Below, piece by piece: positions 47,976 through 60,781 of a stretch of DNA of 64,000 bases (positions are counted from its first letter, which is position 1; each line of letters begins with the position of its first letter). The notes beneath the pieces were generated by a model, which was not told the origin of the DNA, searched no databases, and was given only the letters and a program-made list of their open reading frames with translations. Source of the DNA: Lumnitzera littorea (Eukaryota > Streptophyta > Magnoliopsida > Myrtales > Combretaceae). Where the stretch lies: NCBI GenBank assembly GCA_024138015.1, contig JAMXBB010000002.1:54800365-54864364 (forward strand), written 5' to 3'. Both the position numbers and the translations under genes were made by a program.

Positions 47976-49332
47976 GACAAGTGTAGTGGTGTTAAGAGAG
48001 GAGCGGCATGCTAGGGAAAGTGAGTGTTTAGTGCATTGCTTAGTGATTTATCCCTAAAACTAGCAAAACACTACACTTCTCTACATATCAATGTCAAAAC
48101 CCTAACTAAAGAGTATTTTTCCTTCATTAATCATGATTGTTCTTTATGAAAACATCCTAAAACATATCATGCATGGCTATAAAGTAAGTAATATAACTTA
48201 AAATGTAACTTTCTAACATTATCCTAAAAAAAAAAAAAAAAAGGAAAAACTAAGCCTACACACTTATCGGAGCTAGGAGTATGGAAGGCCTCCTTATGTG
48301 TGTGTATGCTGTAAGCCTTGTGCGTGTATGAGGGTGTATGTGTGTATTGGACTATAAGAGGGGTATGTGTACATAGCATGAGGCTTGGTGGTGGGTGGTT
48401 TGGTAAGGTGGTGGTGGCGATGTAGTAGCTAGTGGTGGTGGGTATATGGATGGTTGGTGGAGGAAGTTTGGAAGTGTTTTTGGAGTGTAATATTTTAAAG
48501 AGTGTTTGAGATTGTTTTAGGGTTTGAAAAATGAAGAAAAATGAGTGAGTGAGGGAGTGAATGGTCAGCATAAAAGGGGAGAGAGAGAGTGGAGGACAAT
48601 ATGTGTGTGTTTTAGGAAAGGAAGGACTTATCTCAAATGGGGACCATGTACTCTCTTACTTTATTACCAATTAAGGAAAGATCTTATCTCCTTAGAGGTA
48701 CAAGATATCTTAGGGTCATTAAGATATTGTCTTGTGGTCCTTAATTATGTTTAACTTATAGTTAATTAAGATGTAAAGAAAGTTAGCTAGGGATTAAGGT
48801 TTATTTAGGGTAATTGATGGTAGTTAAGCATAATTAGACTAGTTAAGTGTAATTAGGGTATGTTTAGGGTTTTGTTGAATTTTAATATTACACTTTAGTT
48901 AATCTAAGTATCCTACACGTGTACCTAAGCTTTCTTTAAGGTTTGATGTTTGTTTATAGTTGTTTGATTCATGTATGAGCTTAGAATTTAGGGTTTTAGT
49001 TAATTAGCAATATCGATCACTTTTAATGATGGATTTAACCTTACTATTAAGGTTTATTTGTCATGTTAAGGTATTTGGTCAATTAATTAGGATTTAGCGA
49101 TCTTTTTAGGATTTTATTAATATTCTAGGGTTTCTCGAGTATTAGGGTTTCTAGGGTTTTACACGTATAGCAAGGGTTTTAGGGTCTCACTTCCTCTAAG
49201 ACTTTGTTTTAATGTTTAAGGTTCAATTCTTTCACTTAAGGTTTTATTATTATGTCTAGGCAGCTCTAGGGACTATCTAAATACCTATCATCCAACCTTG
49301 CTTTCAGTTACTGAAAACTCGCAGGGTCTACA
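47976..49332 (+). mobile_element. Right part of solo LTR E
   Basis: Resumes E after F. Contains a poly-A run (48227-48242), a GT/GGT-rich tract (48297-48470) and many 'agggtt'/'attaggg' words (48780-49190). No gene. Confidence 0.6.
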
Positions 49333-49406
49333 AGGAGCTAGACAAGCTCATCCCCTATTAGACACACATACCATACCATTTGGAGTTCATTCAACCATAG
49401 TCAACA
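49333..49406 (+). mobile_element. 5' LTR of element D, right end
   Basis: The sequence 'catttggagttcattc-accata-tcaaca' matches the end of the 3' LTR (61699-61729). The LTR ends at 49406 and is followed at once by ttttggcgtcatcc. Confidence 0.85.
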
Positions 49407-50124
49407 TTTTGGCGTCATCCTTTTAGGCCAGTTCATATGAGATGGCTAAAAGCGTAAACAACAATCTACATGTTCACAATTAGGTGACACCAATATGTCA
49501 CAGCGAAACGGCAACAATACATAGCCCCTACTACATCATTCAACAATGCCTCTTGTAATAAGAACCCAAGCCTATGAGATCTAATAGCTAAGACTCCTTG
49601 TCTAACAAATGCTTAAAGAAATCAAAAAGACCTAAGAGTCCCATGCCACCCTGTACAAAGACATTGCAATACTAAGCAATACATCCCAGAAGTGACCCAA
49701 TGAGGAGGTACTATCAACTCCTCCTCTAAGCTAACTAAAAACAATGAGCAATAAGCCATACGCCTGGTGCATTTATGCAATCAAACTCAGTACAGCCAGT
49801 AGGCCCCTAAGGACCTTCGTGATTAGTTGAATTGTAATCACGGCAAAATGTACATGTAGGCGAACGCACTATTACAAGTAGACCAATCAATGACTTGTCC
49901 CTAAGGCAATTCCTAAAGACCTTTGAATAAATGAACATCCAAGAGCTGCACAAATACATTCATCATGATTCTAATATGCACAATTAGAAGAAAATAAAGT
50001 CCTTTGCTCATGCATCACACTCAACAATAGTGGAGAGCCCTTTCGTCCTAATGATCTTGGAAGAAACACTACCTATAGGCACAAGACTCCCACATCTTAA
50101 CACTTCTAAGAGAACCACCAACCT
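49407..50124 (+). mobile_element. Internal region of element D, left part
   Basis: Non-coding or fully decayed. A possible ATG at 49440 opens a frame that soon meets a stop. No Gag motifs are recognised. It runs up to the 5' LTR of the inserted element C. Confidence 0.5.
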
Positions 50125-51048
50125 TGATAGGAATCAAACTATCGAACCCTTAACCTGAGCCTCAGCCCAATGGCTGGAAAGAATAGTCAAGCGAGTTTTA
50201 TCTATACGCCCTACCATTAAGGACTCCGAGCTGCTACGGTTACCAACCTAATGCCCTAGCTAAGCCGAACTCTCTTGTACCTACCGATAGTCTCTGGCTA
50301 CCGACCAAAGATACACTCAGATAATAGCTAAGCCTATCCAACCATTTGCTTGACCGACCTAAATCTAAGTTATTATACTAAATATGTCTAAGCTAAATTC
50401 ACCTTTGAAGAGTCATCTACTTAGCTCGACACATCCAATCAACCAACTCAGCTCAACATCAACACTTAATAACACCTAGGCTAACCAAATAGTTATCCAT
50501 CTTTTGCCTAGCATACAACCACTAGTCATCCGCCACGTACCTGAGGACCCCCTATGACTAAATCTTCCATACAGGATGCCCATTTTGTTGTATTTCCAAT
50601 TATATGGTTTAAATATTCCTTGTATCAGACTTATTTTAAACATTACCCTTTTAGTCTTTTCCATTTTAGGTAGGATGCCTTAACTTTTCGAGTATAAATA
50701 CCCTTATATTATGTAGCCACATCATCATCATCTTACATTCTCTAATATTGAATATACTCCATGTTGTGAATATTGCTCATAACTTGTTTGCTTACTTCAC
50801 TCTTATCCTAACTCTTAAGTAAGGCTATGTAATGAGTACCTTCATTAGACTAGCTCATGCATCACATCGAGTTGAGCCGTGAGTCCTCAATAGTTCCATG
50901 GGTAAGTCACATCCTATGGAGCTTATTGTAGTTTGCTTGTTTGTTCTATTTATTGTTCGTACACTTTTCATCTTCATTTTGAAGCTTTCAACAAGCTTAG
51001 ACCTACCTTTACGATTAGCCTTGTCAATCATTGAACCAATTCGCATCA
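50125..51048 (+). mobile_element. 5' LTR of gypsy element C
   Basis: Starts TGATAGGAATC, ends TTCGCATCA, and matches 59151-60051 (shared 'agccgaactctcttgtacct', 'ttttgccta/agca-acaaccactagtcat'). The TGATA start is shared with X' (start TGATAG), consistent with the same clade. Confidence 0.85.
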
Positions 51049-51051
51049 TCT

Positions 51052-51063
51052 TAGTATCAGAGT
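51052..51063 (+). other. Primer-binding site of element C
   Basis: TAGTATCAGAGT, two transitions from the initiator tRNA-Met complement TGGTATCAGAGC, three bases after the LTR. Confidence 0.65.
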
Positions 51064-51395
51064 AGAGGTTTAGTTGAGTAAGCATGTTTGAGCCTTCTTA
51101 TGAGTATTATTTGTTATGATGGTGTATTGTGGTTGCAGAGAAGTTAGCTGTGAGTATTTGAGTAGATAGAAGGAGTAATAGCTCGCTATGATTATATACT
51201 ATGTTTTGTCATTTTTCAAACTTACAAAAACAGAGCAAGTTTCATTTGGATTTGACGTTCTTTTCAGTAGTTGTCGTGCTTAGGTTAGTTGGACTTTTAT
51301 GTAAGGGAGTATTGTGTGTAAGATTATTTAGCTTGGAAGAACAGTATCTATTGTTACTTAGATCTTGAATTTGTTACCAAGTTTTACCAAAGAGA

Positions 51396-54300
51396 ATGAC
51401 ATACCTTATTGTGAATGCTGGTATTGGAGATGACAATAGTAATATTGTCCACCATAAATGACAACCCTAGAACACCCCTAGGAGTATAGATGACCAAATT
51501 GATGAGGTGGCTAACATCATCGTCGATTTGACCAAAGCTTTCCATTTATTGGCCTATCGACCTACCAAGGCCATGCAGAACATTCCATAAGTTGCCAAAC
51601 TAGTGAAAGCACAGAACTTAGCTCGATAAGTTTAAGGTGGAGGAGTAGGAGAACGAGTACAAAGGAGGATTACTTAGGTGATTTGGATGAAGAGTACAAT
51701 GAAGAAGAGGAGCGAGCTAGAGTATCCCAAACTGCTAACCATGTAAAGCTTTAGATCTTAATGGTTTTGGGGATGTAGACAACTATTTGGATTAGGAGGA
51801 AAAGGTTAAGTGTATTTTTTTACTATTATCAATATAAGGACTATGAGAAGCTGTAGGTTGCTACTATAGAATTCTCAGAGTATGCTACATTATGGTGGAA
51901 GAATTTCTAGACCATGAGGAGGTGAAAAGGATACGGAGAGGTCAACACTTCACCAAAGATGAAAAAGATTCTTTGAAATAGATTCATACCTATAGGATAA
52001 TTTTGCTAGGCTTCAAGAGTTGTGATAAGGGAACCGAACTATTGATGATTATGTTTAGGAGTTCCAAATGCTTATGATCCAATGTGAAGTAGATGAACCA
52101 TCAACTCAAATGGTATCCAAATTCCTTATTGGATTAAGAAGTGAAATTCGAGATATTGTAGAACTTCAATAATTCATTACATTGGACGAGGCTACAAGAA
52201 TAGCCCAACGAATAGAAAGACAAAGGAGGAATAGGCTGAGTTGACCTGGTCAATCAAGCCGATCTGCTTAGGGAAGTTACCGAGCTCAAAAAAATGCCGA
52301 CCTAACTAAAAGGGCAATGTTTGAGTCAAACAGAAGGCTAACCAACTGATGGTGAAGTGCCATTGAGAACCCATGAGAAGGAGTAAGGATCTGGGAGGAA
52401 AATGAGCAAGATCAAATGCTTTAAATGTGAAGGGTTTGGGCCTATGGCTGATGTTCAAACAAAAGGACTATGATTATTAAGGGAGATGTCCCAAAGCTTA
52501 ACATAGATAGCATTCGTGAGGAGCTCGAGGAGGAGGTTGCTCCTAAGGAGATTACTGCCCAAGAGAGCGAGCTTATTGAAAAGGATGTGTTTACTGAAGA
52601 TCTAGGCAAGCTAACTTTGCTTGTCCAATGTGTGATGAGTTTAGAACCCTCTACCAAGGAGTAGTAGAGAGAGAATTTGTTCCACATCACTTGTAAAGTG
52701 AATGAACAAGTTTGTGTGCTCATAATGGATAATGGGAGCTGCAACAATGTAGCATCTTTCAACCTGATTAAGAAACTCAAGTTGCCAACAATTTTGCATT
52801 CGAAGCCATATAAGTTGCATTGGTTAAATGAGAACAAGCACTACATATCACACAATAAGCGTTGCTACCGATCTCAAGTGGAAATTATTCTAATGAAATT
52901 CTTTGTGATGTATTGCCCATGTGCACATCTCATGTGTTGTTAGGCAGATCATGGCTTTTTGATCGAAGAGCTATGCATAATGGATTTAGGAACACGTATG
53001 TATTTGAGGAGGATGCTAGGAAAATTACCCTAAACCCCATGATGCCGAGCCAAGTGAATAGACTGCAAGCTAAGTTGGCCCGTGGAACCAAGAAGGCAAT
53101 GGTCCTGAGTCGAGCAAAGCTGCAAGAGATTCTTAAAGCTAACATACCGACCTTCTTATTGGTTAAGCAACTATTAGAATTGAAGGAGCAAGTTGAGTTA
53201 CCCTCAAAGGTTAAGGAACTACTGGAGAATATTCCGACCTATTTCTTAAACAGTTGCCTAAAGGACTATACACCCCCTCCCCTTTTAGAGGCATAGAGCA
53301 TTGCATTAACTTGGTACCCAGTGCTGCCCTGCCAAACATACCACCTTATAGAATGAATCTCGAGTAACCTGTAGAGCTTCAAAAGTAAGTCAACAAACTA
53401 TTAGAGAAAGGATATGTGAGAGAAAGTCTTAGCCTCTGTGTTGTACCTACGTTGCTAGTACTAAAGAAGGATGGTACTTGGCCTATGTGTATGGATAGCA
53501 AAGTTGTCAATAAGATTACGATCAAGTACCGATATCCCATCCCAAGGCTAGACAATATGCCAGACAAATTGAGTGGTGCAAGAGTGTTCAGTAAGATTGA
53601 CCTGAAGTCAAGATACCACCAAATTCGAATGAGGCAAAAATGATGAATGGAAAACTACTTTTAAGACCTAACATAGCATGTACGAGTGAATGGTCATGCC
53701 TTTTAGATTATCAAACACCCTAAGCACATTCATGAGGCTAATGAATCATGTTTTGTGAGATCTGATTAGAAAATTTGTCATCGTCTACTTTGACGACTTC
53801 CTTGTCTATAGTGTCAACCTAGCAATGCATACTGACCATCTCAAAGTTATTTTCAATGTCCTCCAAGTAGAGAGATTATTCGGAATATGAAGAAATGTTG
53901 TTTCTACTAGGAATAAGTGATCTTCTTAGGTTATATGGTGAGTGAAAAGGAATTGAAAGTTGATGAAGAGAAGGTATGAGCCATTGTTGAGTAGCTGCCC
54001 CCAACCTCATGTACTGAGGTGAGGAGTTTCCATAGATTGGTATCATTCTACCTACACTTTATCTAAGGATTCAGTACTATAGTAGCGCCTTTAACTGAAC
54101 TAACAAAGAAGAATATGGAGTTCAAGTGGGAAGAAAAAGAGAAGAGGAGTTTTATCGAGGTAAAGGCAAGGTTGACCTTTGCCCCAATCTCGGCTCTATT
54201 AGACTTTCATAGAGTGTTTATACTTAAATGTGATGCATCAGGAGTTGGTATGGAAGTTGTGCTGATGCAAACCTATCACTTAGCATAATGAGAAGCTCAG

Positions 54301-54884
54301 AGGAGTGCAATTAAACTATTTTGTGTATGACAAAGAACTTTTGGCCTTACTCTAAGCTCTTCACGTGTGGCAACATTATCTTCTACTAAAGGAATTTGTC
54401 ATATACATAGATCATGAGTCTTTGAGATACTTGCAAAGCCAATCTAAGCTATCTAAACACCAAGCTCAATGGATTGAATTTCTTGAAGGATTTAATTTCG
54501 TCATCAAATACAGACAAGGCAAGAATAATGTAGTTGCTGATGCTCTATCGAGAAAACATGTTCTTCTTACTAAGCTATAGACCAAATTGTTAGGGTTTGC
54601 AAACATTGAAGAGCAATATCAGAATGATTCTTACTTTAGCCCTATATATAAGCATTGTAGAGAAGGAAGAGTAATGGATGAGTACCATGTAAAGGATGGT
54701 TATCTGTTCAAGGTAGCAAATTGTATATACGGACCTATTCAATTAAAGAGTTATTGGTGAGAGAAGCCCATAGTAAAGGACTCTCTAGGTACTTTAGAGA
54801 ACGAAGAACATATGAGCTACTGAGTAATAGGTTCTTTTGGCCTAAAATGAGATGTAACGTGCATCGTATGATTGAGGGGTACGC
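51396..54884 (+). pseudogene. Gypsy gag-pol of element C, left part, decayed
   Basis: More distant from A and B but with the same domain order. It has gag from about 51396, a zinc-knuckle region (about 52405-52455, with the last two ligands replaced), protease with MDNGSCNN at about 52722-52745 (Asn for the usual Gly), open frames at 52677-52943 and 52862-53296, reverse transcriptase (53416-53643 open, catalytic YFDD at 53786-53797), RNase H (IDHESLRYLQ and VVADALSRKH within the open frame 54365-54580) and the start of the integrase zinc region up to the break at 54884. Frameshifts and stops make it non-functional. Confidence 0.88.
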
Positions 54885-57800
54885 TGTAAATCCCTAAAAT
54901 TTTCAACCTAATACCCAAAGTAGACCCTAGTGTGCTTGAAGACTCTAAAAGTTGACAAGGCTAATTAAGATAAAAACCTTAAAATAACAACCGAAAATTC
55001 AATCACGTATAAAATTTTTAGACTCTAAATGTATATAAATACTAGAGATTGTACCCAAAAGTAATAAAACCCTAGAACTATAACTTTATGGATACAAAAG
55101 TACTAATTCATTATAGTTTACTCTAAAACCCAAATTGCTAATATATCCTTAGTATCATATTAAATCATTATCAAATAATCAAGATAACTTTCAATTATTC
55201 ATAAATACTTATAATACTAATTTAATTTACTAGAAAACTATGATATTGCATTATAGATTACATCCATCTTCTAACCATATAACTAGGTTAGTTAATGTTT
55301 ATACTATATGCAGTTAATATTAACGTACTAAATGGCATATTTCATGAGAATTACACTAAGTGCCATACTAAATAATGTACATAGGATATAAATACTTAGA
55401 AGGAGATCTCATTAACTATTCTTACTAATCATTTCAATAAACTCCATATTTCCTTTCGTTTCCTTAATTTTCCTTAATTACCTCATTATGTACACATAAA
55501 TTACATTTAATTTTAAAGAGTTGACCAAGTCAACAAATGTCATCGTCATCTAGAGTTCTCTTCCACTTTCTAAGGATTTCTTCTCTTTTCTTTTGATTTT
55601 TTTTCCTTTCTTTTCCCCCTTTTTGCTATCCCTTCACCACCTCCCTCCTTCTAAACCTCACTTCTATCTTCTTCTAAACACATCTAAAAACACAACAAAA
55701 TCCCCTTTCTCACTTCTTATCAAAACCATAACCCCCTCTTCGTCTTCCCCTTTTCTAAACTTCCATTTTTTTCTTTTACCTCTACCTTAATGCATATCTT
55801 ATATCCTAATATTTAAGTAAACTCTTTACCCTTATCTAGAAGAAAAAAGAGGTATGTTTTCATATAATCTTTCATCTTAAATTGGTAATTAGTTATTTAT
55901 GTTATGTTAGTTTTGGAATTATTATGTAATATGTACATATATATTGACACAAATAGGATTCTTATATATATGTATATAAGTGTAGGAACACTTAGTTATA
56001 AGAGTAGAATACATAGTATAGATGTACATATATATAGGTAAGAATAGGAAAACTACTTGTATATAAGTATAGAAAGCCATGTACATGAATACCTTTTTAT
56101 GTACATAACCTAAAATAAGGAGTATATTAAGTATATACATATATGCCTTGCTAAATAAGCCCTTAAAGTGCAAAAATATGGATTTTATAAAGATTTCTTA
56201 AAGGAGTATACTAAGCATACGAAAAATACGTATAAAAATACGTATGTAGCCATATGCATATACGGGTATACGTATAAGTATACACATAACCTATGTATAG
56301 AATACAAAAGAGTATAAGTATAAAGTATACATAAGTGATGACATAAGCATGACATAAATGATGACATAAGCAATTAATGATATAAGCGATATAAGATAAC
56401 ATAATAAAATAATAATATATATGTATACATATACATATGGGCCGAAACTTCTTTAAACTCTTGATACATATCCTAAATTGAATTAATCTTAATTAAGCAC
56501 ATAAATTAGTAATAACAATGTAAAATCATCTAAGTATAAGAATTTAATGGTTAATGAAATCATTAAGTACTAAAATAAGATATAAAACTAGTCAATGAAA
56601 ATATTTAAACTTCAATAGTTAAAATTTCAACAAATTTAGTCCATATCATAAAATACAGGTCTTAACGTCCAAAATGGACATCACCATGTAAACATACACC
56701 CGAAAACGATGAAAAATAACCATAAGTTCATAAATATCGAAAATAAAACGAAAAAGTTACATACGATTAGTAATGAGGTTCAACCAATTGAAAACTAATA
56801 GGAACCTATGTAGAAATAGGTGAACAAATACTTAGGATAAGTGGTTCATTCAATTACTTACTATCGTTTTTATCTTATAATAATTAGGTGATCCTGACAA
56901 GGGTTGGGATCTTCCCGAGGACTACTGCAATTAGTGCGAGACATCATAGCCAAGTGAGTACTCTCGATGACTTTATACTTCTTTGTGCTTGTAGTTAGTG
57001 CACTTAAATTGAATATTAATAACTTGATGCATAGGGTTTTGGGATATCCATGTGCTTGATATTGATTAATTACTGTGAAAAATATTGTTAAATACGATAA
57101 TTAATGATTTGATTGTATGATTGATTGTTACATGATTTGGATGGTTTGCTGATATTGATTGATCGCCTCATAATTTGACTTAATTATATTTAGCTTATCT
57201 TAAATTAAAAGGGTCATGCATTATCCATGCATTACATTACTTATTCCGTTCGTCACTTCACGCAGAGATAAAAAAAGGCTTTATAGGAGTTGTTTATATA
57301 TATTAAAGTGCTTCTATTAGGTGTACTCATACAACGTGACCTGACCTGAACCTACAGGCTTACTAGGAGATGGAGACGCCAACCGTATAGCTAAAGGTTG
57401 AGTCTAGAGACCTCTACTATAGGGTGTGAGTGTGGACTATAGGGGCCACCTCACCACTAAGCTTGGGATTTTATGTACTACTAGACTTCTTAGAAATGGA
57501 AATATATTTTGCAAAATATGAATTGTGATTAGTGCTAGAGTCTAGTTATGATTGGTGCTAGAGCCTGATTGTGATTGGTGCCAATGTATCACTAACCTTT
57601 ACCTCGGAAGGCATTAAAGTCTGATGTTATATGCAGCACCGGTCAACTGCATATATTGTTTGGCATACTGCGTGTGCATGCATTCATATGATTGTACTAA
57701 TTTGTTTAATAACTTGCTTGCCAGTATAGTATAAGAGATAACTCACTAAGCTATTGTAACTTACTCCGCAATAGTTTTTCTTTTGCAAGATGATAGATAA

Positions 57801-58187
57801 TCGGACATGGGTTAAAAGCTGAGCATTGAGTGCAAGTACTGAGACATTTTAGAGATTGGAATTAGAGAGAAGTTGTTTAGTTCATGTGAAACTTTAAATG
57901 TAAATACCACTTATGTACTTAGATTTTTCAACCTTATTAAGTTTGAACTTTTAAGTCTATATTACTTGATCTTATCATTTAGTAAGAGATACCAATTCTC
58001 TGAGATTTTGAGGAACTGTAGGATATCGGACATCCATAGTTATTTATATTTATATGTTATAATAAATTAATTACTTAAAAATCAATAATCTTAGTGATTA
58101 CTTGCAAGGCGATTTCCATATCATGAGTGCACACATGACATGGAAATTTTTAGGCAATCTTACTAAGCCCTCTTTAGGGTCCTAACA
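54885..58187 (-). mobile_element. Solo LTR 'Z2', inverted second copy, 3303 bp
   Basis: Plus-strand edges are TGTAAATCCCTAAAATTTTC and CTTTAGGGTCCTAACA, the reverse complement of Z1's two ends, and the interior matches Z1 in reverse throughout (for example 'cacttcacgcagagata' at 57255 against 30926-30942). The flanks tacgc (54880-54884) and tgcgc (58188-58192) are a 5-bp target duplication with one mismatch. Removing it rejoins the integrase zinc-finger codons of element C. Confidence 0.85.
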
Positions 58188-59106
58188 TGCGCCATCTATA
58201 AGAAAGCAAAAAGCCACGCAGAACAAAGGAAAGCAATACCTCTTCCTACTCTGACCAAACCATTAGCTGACCTGAGTATGGACTTTGTCCTCTAATTATC
58301 CTGAACTGCTTGAGGCAAAGATTATGTAATGGTTATCATGGATAGGTTTAGTAAAATGGCACATTTTGTGCCTTGCACCAAAATTAACGATACTTCTACT
58401 ATTGCTTCTTTGTTTTTGCAGGAAATAGTTCGCTTACATTGAGTGACAAGGAGTGTAGCGTCAAATAGAGACCCAAAATTCCTAAGCCATTTCTGGAGAA
58501 CCCTCTAGCATTGGACGAGAACTAAATTGCTATTCAGTACCTCTTGTCATCTACAAATCGACAACCAAATAGAGGTAGTCAACTGGACCCTGGGATTATT
58601 GCTCTAAGTTATAGTGGGAAAGAACTTAGCCGATTAAGATGCCTACCTACCTGTGGTTAAATTTTCTTGCAATAGAACAGTAAATGCCACCATTATGCAC
58701 ATGCCATTTGAGGTCATCTATGGCTTTAGCCCCTAGCTACCCTTTAACCATGCCTTAATGCTGCCCATTAACCAAGAAGATCCAGAAGCAAGAACCAAAG
58801 CCCAATCCCTTTAACAAATCTACCAATGAGTCGCCTAGTACATTGACTGAGCTACCAAAAAACTGAAGGAAAAAGGCAAAGGAAGGAAGACCAAGGATTT
58901 TCAACTTAGTGACTAAGTGTGGCTACACTTGAGTTTCTCAATAAGAGGAAGAACAGGCTATCTGCTAAAGATGGAGGCTTATTCAAGATACTCCAGAAAT
59001 CAATGACAACACATACCAACTAAAGCTACCAGAAGACTTTAGAGTGTCAAACGTGTTTAATGTTGCCAACCTCAACCCATACCAACCCAAGGAGAACATA
59101 GACTAA
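58188..59106 (+). pseudogene. Gypsy integrase of element C, right part
   Basis: Continues the frame broken at 54884: zinc-finger end, then the D,D,E core (the MDF-V block near 58276, MVIMDRFSKMAHFV near 58330-58370, FLQEIVRLH near 58413, a D-P-KF block near 58472, FEVIYGF near 58709) and the C-terminal VFNVANLNPY block (about 59056-59085), with the stop at 59104-59106. Trp and Gln stops are frequent. No chromodomain follows before the LTR. Confidence 0.85.
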
Positions 59107-59150
59107 AATCAATTGGATTTGATCCCAAATCTTAATTGGCCTGGCAAGGA

Positions 59151-60051
59151 TGATAGGAATTAAACCACTAAACCCTTAACTCAATCTAGAGCTCGAAAAG
59201 TATGGATAAGCGAGTTTTATCTTTTCCCCCCACCATTGAGGAGTTTGAGCTACTGCGATCTACCGACCCGATGCCCTAGTTGAGCCGAACTCTCTTGTAC
59301 CTATGGATAGTCTTTAGCTGCTAACTAAAGATACACTCAGACAACATCTCGGCCCATCCAACCATCTACTCGGCCAACCTGAATTCGAGCTATTGTACTA
59401 AAAAAGTCCAAGCTGAATTCATCTCGAAAGAATCATCTACTCAGATCAACCATCTCAGCTCAACATCAACACTCTGTAGCACCTAAGCTAACCGAGAAGT
59501 TATCCATCTTTTGCCAAGCACACAACCACTAGTCATCCACCACATGTTTAAGGACCCCCTATGATAGAATCTTCCGTACAGGATGCCCATTTTATTATAT
59601 TTCGAATTATACCTTTGAACATTCCTTGTATCATACTTATTTTAGACATTACCCTTTTAATCTTTTCCATTTTAGGTAAGATGCCCTAATTTTTCAGGTG
59701 TAAATACCCTTGTAATATGTAGCTGCATCATCATCTTACATTATCTAATATTGAATATACTCCCTTTTGTGCACATTACTTACAACTTATTTATTTACTT
59801 CACTCTTATCATAACCCTTAAGCAAGATTAGGTGGCGAATACCCTTATTGGACTAACTCGTGCATCACATTGAGTTAAGCCGCAAGTCATCGGTAGTTCC
59901 ATTGGTGAATCACATCCTATGAAGCTAATTGTGGTTTGCTTGTTTATTCTCTTTATTGTTTGTGCACTTTCCATCTTTGTTTTCAAGTTTTCCGCAAGCT
60001 TGGACCTACCCTTGCAACTAGCCATGTTAGTCCTTAGACCGGTTCGTATTA
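59151..60051 (+). mobile_element. 3' LTR of gypsy element C
   Basis: Starts TGATAGGAATT and ends TTCGTATTA (expected CATCA decayed). The target duplication aacct/gaccc is not convincing (three of five). Confidence 0.8.
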
Positions 60052-60781
60052 GACCCAAACGACCATCCCATCACCATCATCGATGTCCACCATTACTAAT
60101 GTCATCATTTCAAGAATAGGGTTATTACCCTTCTTGAGCACTATCTACTTGTAGTCCCTGTCGACCTCTCACAAAATGGACCCATGCAAGGACTTACCTC
60201 AAGATTCAGATGCATTCTAATCAACCATTGTCAAAGAAGGGTTAAAGGAGTAATAGAATAAGGTATCAGCTCGTAAACGCAAACTCTAGTAGAGTTTCCT
60301 CTTAGTAAAATGTAGAAAGTGAAAAATGGGGACCCAAGCACCCCCTTACATAAACAAGCTCAAAGGGAGATAAATGGTTTCCCCTACTCCTAAAGTATGT
60401 ACACTATAAGGACATGCACTACATCCTAGCCATAAGCGTGTCCCACTCCTCAAATGAACGGTCCAGTTTGCTGTACGAACACAGATCACTGATGTGGCTA
60501 TGTATGTTAACCCTATGCCCATAGCCATTTCCTACAAAACAATAACTGCACAGCGCTCTTTCTAAAAACAGTCATGGCACCTTAAGCACCCTAATGATCA
60601 TGTTAGTCATGCTGAAATCACTACTTAGTCCAGAGAACCTAATCATACATGTTAAACGTCACATCACCATTTGATGTAGACAAGCTCCTACTTAGAGCCA
60701 TCTCTCCATCGCCTTAGGCCAAACCTCTAAGCTTACCTACTCTCCTTACGTCCTTAATGCTGAGAAGAGTGGTGCCACAAA
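60052..60781 (+). mobile_element. Internal region of element D, right part
   Basis: Non-coding remainder of D between element C and the 3' LTR. No pol motifs. The purine-rich 'gagaagagtgg' just before the LTR may be the polypurine tract. Confidence 0.5.

Larger units (their letters stand above)
42255..49332 (+). mobile_element. Solo LTR 'E' (about 3.3 kb without its insert)
   Basis: Begins TATCACAACTTGG (expected TG changed to TA) with an 8-bp hairpin CACAACTT/AAGTTGTG at 42258-42283, and ends GGGTCTACA. The flanks aagag (42250-42254) and aggag (49333-49337) are a 5-bp target duplication with one mismatch, lying exactly where D's 5' LTR is split. Its interior parallels Z1: the segment 'aaactataaaggggtaagctacaac' near 42704 and 'catatgaatgcatgaac' near 42787 correspond to 30430-30530. 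It is a diverged long-LTR gypsy relative. Element F is inserted at 44190. Confidence 0.75.

Noticed and set aside
48224..48571. 115-residue Thr/His/Pro-rich minus-strand frame
   Set aside because: Produced by a GT/GGT-rich simple tract in LTR E, with no homology recognised.
42255..49332. Full-length retrotransposon with LTRs at both ends of this interval
   Set aside because: The two ends do not match each other. After removal of F the 3.3 kb parallels a single Z-type LTR, so a solo LTR is preferred.
55922..56402. Hydrophobic Tyr/Ile-rich minus-strand frames resembling membrane proteins
   Set aside because: They arise from AT-rich tatata/tacata repeats inside the non-coding LTR Z2.
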